Part shown: positions 43,381 through 53,169 of the stretch, one piece after another
Numbering within the stretch: position 1 is the stretch's first letter
Layout of the letters: the number at the start of each line of letters is the position of its first letter
Assembly: GCA_963795055.1 (NCBI GenBank)
Contig: CAWCGJ010000034.1
Span: 23,094-87,093 of the forward strand
Source: JASHPR01 sp963795055
GTDB taxonomy: Bacteria > Actinomycetota > Actinomycetes > Streptosporangiales > Streptosporangiaceae
Length of the DNA: 64,000 nt
Direction of reading: 5' to 3'
Made by a program: the position numbers and the translations under genes
Notes under the pieces: generated by a model
What the model was told of the DNA's origin: nothing
Seen by the model: only the letters and a program-made list of their open reading frames with translations
Database searches by the model: none

Positions 43381-44113
43381 ATGGGTCTCTTCCAGCGGGC
43401 GCACGACATCGTTGCAGCCAAGACCAACAAGGCACTCGACGCGGCCGAGAAGCCCGACGAGATGCTCGACTACTCCTACGACCAGATGCTGGACCAGATC
43501 ACCCAGGTCAGCCGGGGGCTGGTGACCATCGCCGCGTCACGCAAACAGCTCGAACTGCAGGAGCAGCAGCTCCAGCACTCGGTGGACCACCTGAATGACC
43601 AGGCCAAGGCGGCGCTGGCCCAGGGCAAGGAGGACCTGGCGCGGGAGGCCCTGTCCCGCAAGGCCGCCGCCCAGCAGCAGATCGACGGGCTGGAGCCGCA
43701 GCACCAGCAGCTCACCGAGGAGGAGCAGAAACTCGAGCAGACCCTCGCCGCGCTGCAGCAGCGGGTCAACGAGTTCCGGAGCAAGAAGGAAGTGCTGAAG
43801 GCGCAGTACAGCGCGGCCCAGGCGGAGAGTTCCATCAACGAGAGACGTCACCGGGATCTCCTCGACCTACAGCGACGCGGGCGCGGCGCTTCAGCGGGCC
43901 CAGGACAAGATCGCCAACATGCAGGCCCGCGCCGACGCCACGGACGAGCTGCTGCAGTCCGGGGTGCTCGAGGACGTCGGCGGCGACACCGACGACATCC
44001 AGAAGGAACTCGACGAGGCCAGCTCGAACGCTCAGGTGGACCAGGAACTGGCCGCGCTCAAGGCCCAGATCGGCTCCGCCACCCCGCCGCCCGCGCTCCC
44101 GAGCAGCAGCTGA
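43381..44113 (+). pseudogene. pspA: PspA/IM30 family membrane-stress protein, one-base frameshift
   Basis: The start is good: AAGGAG, ATG 43381 and MGLFQRAHDIVAAKTNKALD. A long coiled coil follows in the PspA manner. After SSINE the frame goes wrong. Dropping one A near 43843-43845 restores VTGISSTYSDAGAALQRAQD and a normal acidic C-terminus ending at 44113. The intact product would be about 243 residues and would bind and protect the inner leaflet of the membrane. As it stands the frame runs on into the next gene. A sequencing error is as likely as a real mutation. Confidence 0.8.
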
Positions 44114-44175
44114 CCCGCGGGGTCCCCGGCGCCCGGGAACAGCCGGGTCCCCGCTGCGGTTGCCGTCAGCGGCAG

Positions 44176-45526
44176 GTGAACCGGGGACGCGGGAGACGCA
44201 GGGCTTTGCAGGCACGTATCAGCCAGAAGGTGGCGGTCAGCGTCGTCTTCGTGGCCGCGATGTTCATCAGCATCATGGACGTCACGATCGTCAACGTGGC
44301 CCTGCCGACCATCGGCCGCGAGTTCTCGGTGAGCCCGACGGCGGTCGACAGCATCTCCATCGCGTTCCTGGTCAGCCTGGCGGTGTTCATCCCCGCCTCG
44401 GGCTGGCTCGGCGACCGCTTCGGCGGCAAGCGGGTGCTGCTCACCGCGATCGCGGTGTTCACCATCGCCTCGGCGCTGTGCGGCCTGGCGTCCAGCCTCG
44501 GCGATCGGCCCGGTGCTCGGCGGACTGCTGGTCACCGAGCTGTCGTGGCGCTGGGTGTTCTACGTCAACGTGCCCATCGGGGCGGCGGCCATCGCGTTCG
44601 GGGCCCTGTTCCTGCGCCCGGTCACCGAGAGCCGGCCGGGCCGCTTCGACGTGCCCGGCTTCCTGCTGTCGGGCATCGGCCTCGGGCTGCTCATGTACGG
44701 CGTCTCGGAGGGCCCGGACCTGGGCTGGAGATCGGCCGCGGTGCTCGCCACCGTCTGCGCCGGGCTGGTGCTGCTCGCCGCCATGGTCGTGGTCGAAATG
44801 CGCACCGCGGAGCCGATCGTGGCGCTGCGCCTGTTCGGTAACCGCCTGTTCCGCTCGGCCAACGGCGTCATGATCCCGGCGTCGATCGCGTTCCTCGGCA
44901 CCTTGTTCGTGATCTCTCTGTACTACCAGGACGGCCGCGACCTGTCCGCGCTCCAGTCGGGGCTGAGCACGTTCCCCGAGGCCGTCGGGGTCATGCTCGG
45001 CGCGCAGCTGTCCAGCCGGGTGCTGTACCCGCTGCTCGGCCCGCGCCGGCACATCGCCATCGGGCTGATCGGCACCAGCGCCTCCATCGGCCTGCTGGCC
45101 CTGCTGACCGCCCAGTCCAGTCTCTGGTGGGCCCGGCTGCTGATGTTCGCCCTGGGGTTCGCCATGGCCCAGGTGTTCGTGCCCACCCAGGCGGCGGCGT
45201 TCGCCACCATCACGCCGGCGGCGACGGGCCGGGCCTCGACGATGTTCAACGCGTTTCGCCAGCTCGGCGGGGCCGTCGGCGTCGCCCTGCTCACCACCAT
45301 CATCGTGCTGGTCGGCGAGACTCACCGCGTGGCCGGGCACGAGGTGGCCAACCTCGCCGCCTACCGGATCACGTTCCTGGTGGCCGCCGCGGTCTGCCTC
45401 GTCGGTCTGGCGTCGGCCCTGTCGATCCGCGACGCCGACGCGGCCGCGACAATCCCCGCCCGCCGCCGGCGGGCTGTCGGCCCGGATGCCGGGGAGGCGT
45501 CGGCGCCCGCGCGTAGCGCCGCATAG
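44176..45526 (+). pseudogene. MFS drug exporter (DHA2/EmrB type) with an internal deletion
   Basis: Helices 1-3 are intact (MFISIMDVTIVNVALPTIG, then GWLGDRFGGKRVLL, the motif A loop). At about 44498-44506 the frame jumps directly to GPVLGGLLVTELSWRWVFYV, which normally lies about 70 residues later. The helix 4-5 segment and the frame are lost. The rest, to 45526, is normal and ends in an Arg/Ala-rich tail. The junction lies in a GGCGATCGGCC sequence. GTG 44176 or TTG 44206 could start it. It cannot make a functional pump unless the sequence is wrong here. Confidence 0.75.
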
Positions 45527-45553
45527 GCCATAACGGGCACGCCACGTCCGGGC

Positions 45554-45904
45554 TCACGGGAAGACGATCCACCGGCGGCCGGGGAAGACCGGGGAGATCC
45601 AGACCGCCCCGTTGCACGGGGCCAGGGCGGCCGCCACGACGCGGTAGCCGCGGGCGCCAGGCAGAGTAACCTCCGCCTGGGTCGCCGCCGGGCAGGCTTG
45701 CGCGTACGGCTTGCTGGCCTGCGGACCGAACGGGTTGTCCCCGTACTCCAGCTCGAAGGCGGCGAAGGCGCCGGGGCGCAACGCCACCCGGTGCGGGGCC
45801 ACCGGCGGGAACAGGTAGGTGCCGGAGGTGGCGTGGTGCACCGTGGTGGGCAGCCGGCGGCCGGCCCGGGAGAGCAGGCGCAGTCCCGCGTAGCCGCGGT
45901 TCAT
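45554..45904 (-). CDS. DUF4232-like protein lacking a signal peptide
   Basis: A 116-residue protein with GYAGLRLLSRAGRRLPTTV, the central ELEYGDNPFGPQ and two cysteines (ACPA, APCNG) that could pair. It matches the second half of DUF4232-type secreted proteins from actinomycetes. The usual export signal and first Cys region are missing, so it may be truncated at the 5' side. AAGGGGACC precedes ATG 45904. Convergent with the broken exporter gene. Confidence 0.55.
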   Translation of the reverse strand: MNRGYAGLRLLSRAGRRLPTTVHHATSGTYLFPPVAPHRVALRPGAFAAFELEYGDNPFGPQASKPYAQACPAATQAEVTLPGARGYRVVAAALAPCNGAVWISPVFPGRRWIVFP

Positions 45905-46025
45905 GTCCGGTCCCCTTGACCTCAACGCCTGACTCTCAGACGTCGGCGGCCCGCAGATGGTTGGACCGGGGCGGCCGGGCCCGCGGCGTTTCCGTTCCGC
46001 GCCCTCGTCGTGATCTCATGGCGGG

Positions 46026-47195
46026 GTGAAACGACCGCTGCTGAACAGACGGATGGCCGGGATGGGCTCGACGATCTTCTCGGAGATGTCGTCGCTCGCG
46101 GCCGCGACCGGATCCGTCAACCTGGGCCAGGGCTTCCCGGACACCGACGGGCCGCGCGAGGTCGCCGAAGCGGCCGCCGCCGCGATCCTCGGCGGGCGCG
46201 GCAACCAGTACCCGCCCGGGAACGGCGTCCCCGAGCTGTGCCAGGCCATCGCCGAGCACCAGCAGCGGTTCTACGGCCTGGACTTCGACCCGGTCGGGGA
46301 GGTGCTGGTGACCACGGGCGCCACCGAGGCGGTGGCGGCCGCGCTGCTCGCGCTGGTCGAGCCGGGCGACGAGGTCATCGCGTTCGAGCCGTACTACGAC
46401 TCCTACGCCGCGTGCGTGGCTCTGGCCGGGGGCGTCCGCGTCCCGGTGACGCTGCGGCCGCCGGGCTTCCGGCCCGACCTGGACGCGCTGCGCGCCGCGG
46501 TCACCCCGCGGACGCGGCTGATCCTGCTGAACTCGCCGCACAACCCGACCGGGTCGGTGTTCACCCGCGCCGAGCTCGCCGCGATCGCGGAGCTGGCCTG
46601 CGAGCGCGACCTGCTCGTGATCGCGGACGAGGTGTACGAGCACATGGTGTACGTCGGCGAGCACGTACCGATCGGCTCGATGCCCGGGATGGCCGAGCGC
46701 ACGGTGTCGATCAGCTCGGCCGGCAAGACGTTCTCGTTCACCGGCTGGAAGATCGGCTGGGTGACGGCCACGGCCGAGCTGGTGGCGGCCGTCCGCGCGG
46801 TCAAGCAGTTCCTCACCTTTGTCAGCGGCGGCCCGTTCCAGTACGCGATCGCGCAGGCGCTGCGGATGCCCGACGCCTACTTCACCGGGATCAGCGCGGA
46901 CCTGCGCGTCAAGCGCGACCTGCTCTGCGCCGGCCTGGCCGACGCGGGCTTCGCGGTGTACCCCCCGGCGGGCACCTACTTCGTGACCACCGACATCCGG
47001 CCGCTCAGCGACGCCGACGGCGTGCAGTTCTGCCGCGACCTGCCCCGGCAGGCCGGCGTGGTCGCGATCCCCAGCGCCGTGCTCTACGACGATCCCGAGG
47101 CCGGGCGGACGCAGGTACGGTTCGCGTTCTGCAAGCGGCCCGAGGTGCTGCAGGACGCGCTCGCCCGCATCGAGAAGTGGGCGCACCGCGGGTAG
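46026..47195 (+). CDS. PLP-dependent aminotransferase, class I/II (DapC/kynurenine aminotransferase-like)
   Basis: A 389-residue fold type I aminotransferase. It has the PLP-phosphate region TTGATEAVAAALLAL, the NSPHNPTGSVFT motif, DEVYEHMVY, the Schiff-base lysine in SSAGKTFSFTGWKIGW, and the substrate Arg in QVRFAFCKR. Closest relatives are N-succinyldiaminopimelate aminotransferase (DapC) and kynurenine/glutamine aminotransferases. The genomic context does not decide between them. GTG start. The next gene begins 4 bases after its stop, so they are co-transcribed. Confidence 0.88.
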   Translation: MKRPLLNRRMAGMGSTIFSEMSSLAAATGSVNLGQGFPDTDGPREVAEAAAAAILGGRGNQYPPGNGVPELCQAIAEHQQRFYGLDFDPVGEVLVTTGATEAVAAALLALVEPGDEVIAFEPYYDSYAACVALAGGVRVPVTLRPPGFRPDLDALRAAVTPRTRLILLNSPHNPTGSVFTRAELAAIAELACERDLLVIADEVYEHMVYVGEHVPIGSMPGMAERTVSISSAGKTFSFTGWKIGWVTATAELVAAVRAVKQFLTFVSGGPFQYAIAQALRMPDAYFTGISADLRVKRDLLCAGLADAGFAVYPPAGTYFVTTDIRPLSDADGVQFCRDLPRQAGVVAIPSAVLYDDPEAGRTQVRFAFCKRPEVLQDALARIEKWAHRG

Positions 47196-47199
47196 GCAC

Positions 47200-48324
47200 A
47201 TGCGGGTGGTCGTGGTCGTGGTCGGTTCGGGCGTGGTCGGGGCCAGCTGCGCGTACACGGCCAGCCGCCTCGGGGCCGAGGTCGTGCTGGCGGACGCGGC
47301 CCTGCCCGGCCAGGCCACGGCGGCGGGCGCGGGGATCGTGTGCCCGTGGGCATCGGCCCTGGCCGGCGACCCGGCCTGGTACGCCCTGGCCTGCGCGTCG
47401 GCCCGGCACTATCCCGGCCTGGTGGCCGAACTCGCCGAGCTCGGCGAGACCGAGGTGGGCTACCGGCAGGTCGGCGCGCTGATCCTGGCCGAGTCCCCGC
47501 AGCAGCAGGCGGACCTGCGCCGGCAGCTCCTGGCCCGGCGCGCCGGGGCGCCCGAGATCGGCGAGGTCGCGGCGCTGACCGGTGCGCAGGCCCGCGGGCT
47601 CTTCCCGCCGCTGCGGGGGGATCGCGCCGCGGTGTCGGTCGGCGGCGCCTGCCGGGTGGACGGCCGGATGCTGGCCGGCGCCCTGGCCCGGGCGGCGGTC
47701 CGGCAGGGCGCGGTCGTCACGGCGGGGCGGGCGCGGCTGGTCTGCCGCGCCGGCCGGGTGGCCGGCGTGACCGTGGACGGGCGGCTCGCCGAGGCCGACG
47801 CCGTGGTCGCCGCGACCGGCGCCTGGACCAGGTCGTTCCTGGAATCTGCGGGGTTCGCCGTGGCCGTGACCCCCCAGCGCGGGCAGATCGTCCACCTGTC
47901 CGTTGCGCCCGCCGACACCGGGCGCTGGCCGGTGGTGCTGCCCGGCGGGAGCGGTCATTACCTGCTGGCCTTCGACGGCTCACGGGTGGTGGCCGGCGCC
48001 ACCCGGGAGACCGGCGCCGGCTTCGAGCACCGGGTGACGGCCGGCGGCCTGGCGGAGGTCCTCGCGCAGGCGCTGGCCGTGGCGCCGGGCCTGGCCACGG
48101 CCGGCTACCTGGAGACCAGGGTCGGGTTCCGGCCGATGAGCCCGGACGCCCGGCCGCTGCTCGGGCCGGTCCCCGGCGCGGATGGCCTGGTGGTCGCGAC
48201 CGGCCTCGGGCCCACCGGGCTGACCATGGGCCCGTACGCGGGAGCGCTCACGGCCCGGGCCGCGCTGGGCGAACCGCCCGGCTTCGACCTCGCGCCGTTC
48301 CATCCGCTGCGCGAATATCCATAA
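47200..48324 (+). CDS. FAD-dependent oxidoreductase, glycine/D-amino acid oxidase (DadA) family
   Basis: A 374-residue flavoprotein. The N-terminal Rossmann motif is VVGSGVVGASCAY. The C-terminal GxRPMSPDARPLLGPVPG followed by GLGPTGLTMGPY is the DAO-family substrate/FAD region. It probably oxidises an amino acid or amine. It follows the aminotransferase gene by 4 bases, so the two may act in amino acid turnover. Five consecutive Val codons near the start are unusual but fit the first strand. Confidence 0.87.
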   Translation: MRVVVVVVGSGVVGASCAYTASRLGAEVVLADAALPGQATAAGAGIVCPWASALAGDPAWYALACASARHYPGLVAELAELGETEVGYRQVGALILAESPQQQADLRRQLLARRAGAPEIGEVAALTGAQARGLFPPLRGDRAAVSVGGACRVDGRMLAGALARAAVRQGAVVTAGRARLVCRAGRVAGVTVDGRLAEADAVVAATGAWTRSFLESAGFAVAVTPQRGQIVHLSVAPADTGRWPVVLPGGSGHYLLAFDGSRVVAGATRETGAGFEHRVTAGGLAEVLAQALAVAPGLATAGYLETRVGFRPMSPDARPLLGPVPGADGLVVATGLGPTGLTMGPYAGALTARAALGEPPGFDLAPFHPLREYP

Positions 48325-48345
48325 CGGTCCGCGGCAGGGTCGTCG

Positions 48346-49134
48346 TCAGCGCGGCCGCAGGTCGAGTTCGCCGGAGACGATCCGGGCGGTTACGGTGCGC
48401 GGTGAGCTGTCGTCCTGCGGGATGCCTACGTTGATGTAGCCCGCGGTGACCTGGCCGGCCACGGCGTAGGCGGCGCCGCCCGGCAGCCATAGCGTGGCCT
48501 GCGCGGAGCTGAGCGTGACGCTGACCCGCCGCGGCGCCGCGGCGAACATGGCGCCCAGGTGGCCCGAGGTGATCGTGGCGGCCAGCGATGGGCAGCGCAG
48601 GCCCGTCGCGCTGACGTCGGCGCTGCTGGCGGTGATCTGCAGCGGTCCGGCCAGGCCGGAGATGACGACGTGGCCGGCGGGCTCGCGTAGCGCGACCGCG
48701 GTGCGCCACGGCACGACCAGCGTCCAGTCCGCGGTGCACGGGCTCGCCGCGGCGCAGCGGTAGGACAGGCGCAGCGTGCGGGCGCCGACACCGACCCTGG
48801 CCACGGGGGAATGCCCGGTCCAGTTCAACGGCCCGGACAGCGTCACCCGCCCGGTGGCCGCCCCGACGATGGTCAGCTGTCCCGGCACGGCCTGCAGGTC
48901 GACCGCGGCGACGGGCGCGACGGTGACCAGCACCGTGCCGGTCTTCCCGGCTGCGCCCGGACTGCTGCCGCCGCGGGCCGCCGCGCTCATCGCGGCCATG
49001 ACCGCGATGAACGCGACCACGGCGGTTAGCAGGGCCGCGGAACGCCACGCCAGCCGGCGTGAGCCCGGCGCGGGCGCGCCCCGGGCAGGATGCGGGTTCA
49101 TCGGTACTGAACTGCCCCGCCGCGACCCGATCAT
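48346..49134 (-). CDS. Membrane-anchored DUF4097-like beta-helix protein
   Basis: 262 residues. A basic N-terminus and one transmembrane helix (AALLTAVVAFIAVMAAMSAA) lead to a long extracytoplasmic beta-rich part. Its repeating strands, such as GHVVISGLAGPLQITASSADV, resemble DUF4097-type proteins. Four cysteines lie in the middle part. The start may be ATG 49134 or ATG 49101. Function unknown; relatives are often called putative adhesins. Convergent with the oxidase gene. Confidence 0.68.
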   Translation of the reverse strand: MIGSRRGSSVPMNPHPARGAPAPGSRRLAWRSAALLTAVVAFIAVMAAMSAAARGGSSPGAAGKTGTVLVTVAPVAAVDLQAVPGQLTIVGAATGRVTLSGPLNWTGHSPVARVGVGARTLRLSYRCAAASPCTADWTLVVPWRTAVALREPAGHVVISGLAGPLQITASSADVSATGLRCPSLAATITSGHLGAMFAAAPRRVSVTLSSAQATLWLPGGAAYAVAGQVTAGYINVGIPQDDSSPRTVTARIVSGELDLRPR

Positions 49135-49297
49135 GCGCGCCCGTGCTCCGCTGCTCGGCCAGGCCCCGCTTCTTCCCCGTGGTCTCCTGGCCACGGGCAC
49201 CAGTGTGGCCGCCAGGCGGCGGCGGTGGTCGTCGCCGCCTGGCCTGGCGTAGCCGCGATCGTCGGTACCAGTCGCCGATCACCGCTAAAGTTCCGGC

Positions 49298-50203
49298 ATG
49301 ATCTCTGAAGAAACTGTGGCGCAGGTGGCTGCCCTGATGCCACAGCCGGAACGTTCTGTCGTCGCGATCCCGCCGCCGGCGCCGGGCCAGGGGACCTGGG
49401 CCGGCGCGCCCAGCGCGGCCCGCGGCGACGGCGAGATCTACCTGGCGTACCGGCTGCGCCGCCCGGAGGGGCAGGGCCGCGGCTACGCGGTCGTGGTGGG
49501 GCGCTCGGCCGACGGCGTGCACTTCGAGACCCTGCTCACCATCCGCCGGGAGGAGCTGGGCGCGGAATCGCTGGAGCGCCCGGCGCTCGTGAGGACCCCG
49601 GACGGGGACTGGCGGCTGTACCTGAGCTGCGCCACGCCGGGTACCAAGCACTGGCGCGTGGAGGTGCTCCAGGCCGGTCATCCGGGCGCCTTCGACGCCC
49701 GGCACAGCCGGGTCGTGCTGCCCGGCGACGGTGACACCGCGGTCAAGGACCCGGTCATCGTCCGCGACGGGGACGTGTGGCACCTGTGGGCGTCGGTGCA
49801 CCCGCTGGACGATCCCGACCAGACCGACCGGATGGCGACCGACTACGCGTGCAGCTCCGACGGCCTGGCCTGGACCTGGCACGGCACCGCGCTGAGCCCG
49901 CGGCCGGGTGAGTGGGACTCGCGCGGCGCGCGGGTCACCGCCGTCCGGCTCGCGCCCGGCAGCGTCGTCGCGTACTACGACGGGCGGGCCAGCGCGGCGG
50001 AGAACTTCGAGGAACGGACCGGCATCGCGACCGGCACCGGGCCCGCGGCGCTGGCCGCGCACGGCCCGATCGTCCAGTCACCGTACGACGGCGGGGGGCT
50101 GCGCTACCTGTGCGTCCTGGGCCTGGCCGACTCCCGCGAGCGCTACTACTACGAGATGACCCGCGCGGACGGATCACACGAGTTGCGCACCGAGCTGCGC
50201 TGA
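49298..50203 (+). CDS. Five-bladed propeller protein, GH43-like
   Basis: A 301-residue cytoplasmic protein. Repeats such as GAPSAARGDGEIYLAYRLR, ERPALVRTPDGDWRLYLSC and KDPVIVRDGDVWHLWASVH are the blades of a GH43/GH32-type five-bladed propeller, and the acidic residues in the blade turns fit that clan. No export signal. Enzymatic activity and substrate are unknown; non-enzymatic relatives exist. ATG 49298, divergent from the DUF4097-like gene. Confidence 0.65.
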   Translation: MISEETVAQVAALMPQPERSVVAIPPPAPGQGTWAGAPSAARGDGEIYLAYRLRRPEGQGRGYAVVVGRSADGVHFETLLTIRREELGAESLERPALVRTPDGDWRLYLSCATPGTKHWRVEVLQAGHPGAFDARHSRVVLPGDGDTAVKDPVIVRDGDVWHLWASVHPLDDPDQTDRMATDYACSSDGLAWTWHGTALSPRPGEWDSRGARVTAVRLAPGSVVAYYDGRASAAENFEERTGIATGTGPAALAAHGPIVQSPYDGGGLRYLCVLGLADSRERYYYEMTRADGSHELRTELR

Positions 50204-50229
50204 GCCTGCCGGGACGGCGCGGGCCGCGG

Positions 50230-51213
50230 TCAGAACTCGCGGGGCTGGCCGTTGCGGGCCTGGCGCTGCCCGGCGGGCCTGGCCCCGACCAGCCCGCCGG
50301 AGTCGCCGCGCGGCTGCAGCCAGTTGCTGAAGTCCTCGCCGGTGATGACCTCCAGGAGCCTGATGTCCGCCTCGAACCGGGGCAGCAGCGCCTGACGCTG
50401 CTGCCAGGTCAGCGGCTGCCGGGGCCGGCTGTCTCGCTGCAGGATCTGTTCCAGCGAGCCGGTCACGGTGGCCGCGCCCGGCAGGACGTTGCTCACGGCG
50501 CTGCTGGCCCGCAGGGCCCTGGCCACCGCCCGGTGCCGGAACGAGAGCTGCGGGTGGGCCGTGACATTCTCCCTGGGCACCTCGGCGAGCACGCCCTGCG
50601 GCACGCCGAGGAAGGCGCAGATCCGGTCCAGGACCAGGGCGGGGGACTCGAGCAGGGCGCGGTAGCGGAAAACCAGGACCTGATCCTGCGGGAACACCGA
50701 GTAGAGATGCTCGAGTTGCTCCCCGTAGCGCCCGAGCGCCGTGTAGCGCCAGAAGTCCGCCCAGCCGGCCTCGATCCGGCGCTGCTCCTCGGCGCAGGCC
50801 AGGACGAAGTCGTCGACCGGATCCAGGCCCGCGGACCACAGGTGGGCCCAGTTCGAATGCGCCCGCTCCACCGGGTCGCGCAAGATCACGATCAGCCTGG
50901 CGTCCGGTATCAGCGCGCGGATCCGGCGCTGCGCGTCGCGGTTGTAGAGGTAGAACGGCGTCGACTCGCCGCGCAGGGTCCCGGCCGGCGCCGGGGCGAA
51001 CAGCGCCTCGTAGTCGTCCCGCGGCCACACGTGCTCCCGGTAGGTCTGCACGTCGCCCGGGCCGCCCCGGGTCGGCGGCGGGCCGTCGGTGAGGAAGAAC
51101 TTGGGCTCCTTGACCGCCGACATGTAGAGCGCGGGGTGCCGGGCCAGTGCCGCGTGCACGGCGGTGGTGCCCGCCTTCGGCGCGCCAGCAATGAAGAAGT
51201 CGGGCAGGGCCAT
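50230..51213 (-). CDS. Sulfotransferase family protein
   Basis: A 327-residue PAPS-dependent sulfotransferase. The 5'-phosphosulfate loop is IAGAPKAGTTAVH and the 3'-phosphate motif is LIVILRDPVERAHSNWAHL. A conserved His/Glu region (KEPKFF) follows the loop. It likely sulfates a carbohydrate, lipid or secondary metabolite. AGGAGAAGCC precedes ATG 51213. It stands alone between unrelated genes and has no PAPS synthesis gene nearby. Confidence 0.88.
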   Translation of the reverse strand: MALPDFFIAGAPKAGTTAVHAALARHPALYMSAVKEPKFFLTDGPPPTRGGPGDVQTYREHVWPRDDYEALFAPAPAGTLRGESTPFYLYNRDAQRRIRALIPDARLIVILRDPVERAHSNWAHLWSAGLDPVDDFVLACAEEQRRIEAGWADFWRYTALGRYGEQLEHLYSVFPQDQVLVFRYRALLESPALVLDRICAFLGVPQGVLAEVPRENVTAHPQLSFRHRAVARALRASSAVSNVLPGAATVTGSLEQILQRDSRPRQPLTWQQRQALLPRFEADIRLLEVITGEDFSNWLQPRGDSGGLVGARPAGQRQARNGQPREF

Positions 51214-51353
51214 GGCTTCTCCTGGGGATTGCGCCCGAGCCGGGCGGAAAACCTACTATACCCATCCTGTTACTAGGCATAGATCCTACTGGCTATGCAT
51301 ACCCGGCCCACGGCGTTCAATGCACAACCGGGGCAGGTCAGGGCGGGCCCGCG

Positions 51354-52055
51354 CTATTCGATGCCCTGCTCCAGCGCGTACCGCACGAGCTGCGCCTTGT
51401 TGTGCAACTGCAGCTTGATGAGCGTGTTCTGGACGTGATTCTGGACGGTCCGCGGCGAGAGCACGAGCAGCGCCGCGATCTCCGGGTACGTCATCCCCTT
51501 GGCCACCAGGCGCAGCACCTCGGTCTCCCGGTCGGTGAGCCGCGGCTGGCCCGTGCTGGCCGGTCGGCCCGGCCCGGTCGGCCCGGCGGCCCCGCGGCCG
51601 GCGTCGGCCCCGGAACCCGCGGCCAGCCTCCGGTACTCGCCGAGCACCAGCCCGGCCAGCCCGGGCGTGAACACCGCCTCGCCCGCCGCCGCGGCCCGCA
51701 CCGCCGCCAGCAGCTCGCTGAACTGAGCCGACTTGACCAGGTAGCCGGTGGCACCGGCGGTCATGGCGTCCAGCACGTCCTGTCGCTCGCCGCTCGCCGA
51801 CAAGATGAGCACCCGGACGGCGGGATCGGCCGCGAGCAGCCGCCTGGTTACCTCGGCCCCGGACATGTCCGGCAGGTTCAGGTCGAGCAGCACCACGCCA
51901 GGGCGCGTGGCGGCGGCCACCCGCAGGGCCTGGGCGCCGTCCCCGGCCGTCCCCGCCACGGCGCAGCCGGCCTCCTCCAGCCCGGCAGCCACGCTATGCC
52001 GCCAGATCGGGTGGTCGTCGACCACGAGGACCCGCAGTTCAGCGTCGGGGCACAC
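51354..52055 (-). CDS. NarL/FixJ-type response regulator
   Basis: A 233-residue regulator. The receiver domain has RVLVVDDHPIW, phospho-acceptor D58 in VVLLDLNLPDM and the lysine in GYLVKSA. The C-terminal LuxR domain reads LTDRETEVLRLVAKGMTYPEIAALL and SPRTVQNHVQNTLIKL. A Gly/Pro/Ala linker of about 25 residues separates them. The GTG start at 52055 lies inside the end of the kinase gene, so the pair is coupled. The target genes are unknown. Confidence 0.9.
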   Translation of the reverse strand: MCPDAELRVLVVDDHPIWRHSVAAGLEEAGCAVAGTAGDGAQALRVAAATRPGVVLLDLNLPDMSGAEVTRRLLAADPAVRVLILSASGERQDVLDAMTAGATGYLVKSAQFSELLAAVRAAAAGEAVFTPGLAGLVLGEYRRLAAGSGADAGRGAAGPTGPGRPASTGQPRLTDRETEVLRLVAKGMTYPEIAALLVLSPRTVQNHVQNTLIKLQLHNKAQLVRYALEQGIE

Positions 52056-53139
52056 GAAGTTCCACCTCGGTTCCCTGCCCGGGCGACGATCGCACGCAGG
52101 CACTCCCGCCCACGTCCCGCAGCCGCCCCATGATCGACTGTGCCACGCCCAGCCTGCCCGCGGTCTCGGCCTCGGCCAGCCGGCCTGCCGCGAAGCCGAG
52201 CCCGTTGTCACGCACGCTGACCGCGACCGCGGTGCCGTCGTCCTCGACGAGCACCCACGCCCGGGCGTCGGCCCCGGCGTGCCGCCGGACGTTGTCCAGG
52301 GCCTCGCCCGCCGCGGCGGCCAGCGCACGCGCCGGGGCGTCGGACAGCAGGACGGCGCCGGCCGGGCAGGACACGGTCACCCGCGAGTTGCCGAGCGGCT
52401 CCAGCAGGCCGGCCAGGTCGAGCTGGCCGCCCTCGGGCGGGGCCACCGCCGCGCCCGCGACCAGCGTCCGCAGCGCGGTCTCCTGTTCCCCCGCGAGCCG
52501 GGCCAGCTCGGCCGCCTCGCCGCCGAGCTCGCGCCCGCGGGTGGCGACCAGCGCCAGCACCTGCAGCACCGAGTCGTGGATGCCGCGCGCGATCCGCTCC
52601 CGCTCGGCGATCGCCGCCTCGAGCCGGGCCGCGTGGTCCGCGGCCGCCTCGGCGCGCAGCCCGAGCTGGACGATGTACCCGCCGACCCCGCCCGCGATGA
52701 GCACCAGCACGATGTTGCTGAGCGTGCCCTGCGGCAGCGCCTGGCGCTCGGCGATATCCGCGGCGATGATCACCGATGCGCCGGCCAGCCCTCCCGCTGG
52801 GCCGCCCGCGACCGCGCAGGCCAGGACGGACGAGGCGGCCCAGGACGAGGGGATGGTGGGGGCTCCCGCGTTGATCTGGCTCGCGGGCACGATCAGCCGG
52901 GTGCTCAGCACCAGGCCCGCGGCCACCGCGACGTCGGCGCAGATCAGCCAGGTCTGCCGGCCGCGTGGCCGGGAGTAGGCGGCTATGGTGATCACCGACC
53001 ACACGGCCATGACCGCGAGGGCCAGCCACCCCGCCGCGGGATGAAGGTAGTCGCCGTGGTCCCGGGTGATGAGCACGGCCGCGTAGGCGAGCGTGACGAC
53101 GCGGAAGACCGCCACCACCCGCCACATCTGTTCGGCCAT
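52039..53139 (-). CDS. HisKA_3-type sensor histidine kinase
   Basis: A 366-residue membrane kinase of the NarX/DegS/MacS group. Five or so hydrophobic helices occupy residues 10-155. The dimerisation domain has ERERIARGIHDSVLQVLALV with phospho-His 188. The ATPase domain has EALDNVRRHAGAD and RDNGLGF, and the short G2 loop is typical. It partners the response regulator encoded downstream with a 17-base overlap. The signal is unknown, probably sensed in the membrane. Confidence 0.9.
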   Translation of the reverse strand: MAEQMWRVVAVFRVVTLAYAAVLITRDHGDYLHPAAGWLALAVMAVWSVITIAAYSRPRGRQTWLICADVAVAAGLVLSTRLIVPASQINAGAPTIPSSWAASSVLACAVAGGPAGGLAGASVIIAADIAERQALPQGTLSNIVLVLIAGGVGGYIVQLGLRAEAAADHAARLEAAIAERERIARGIHDSVLQVLALVATRGRELGGEAAELARLAGEQETALRTLVAGAAVAPPEGGQLDLAGLLEPLGNSRVTVSCPAGAVLLSDAPARALAAAAGEALDNVRRHAGADARAWVLVEDDGTAVAVSVRDNGLGFAAGRLAEAETAGRLGVAQSIMGRLRDVGGSACVRSSPGQGTEVELRVPRR

Positions 53140-53169
53140 GACCGTGACGGTACGCCAGGCGGGGTTATC

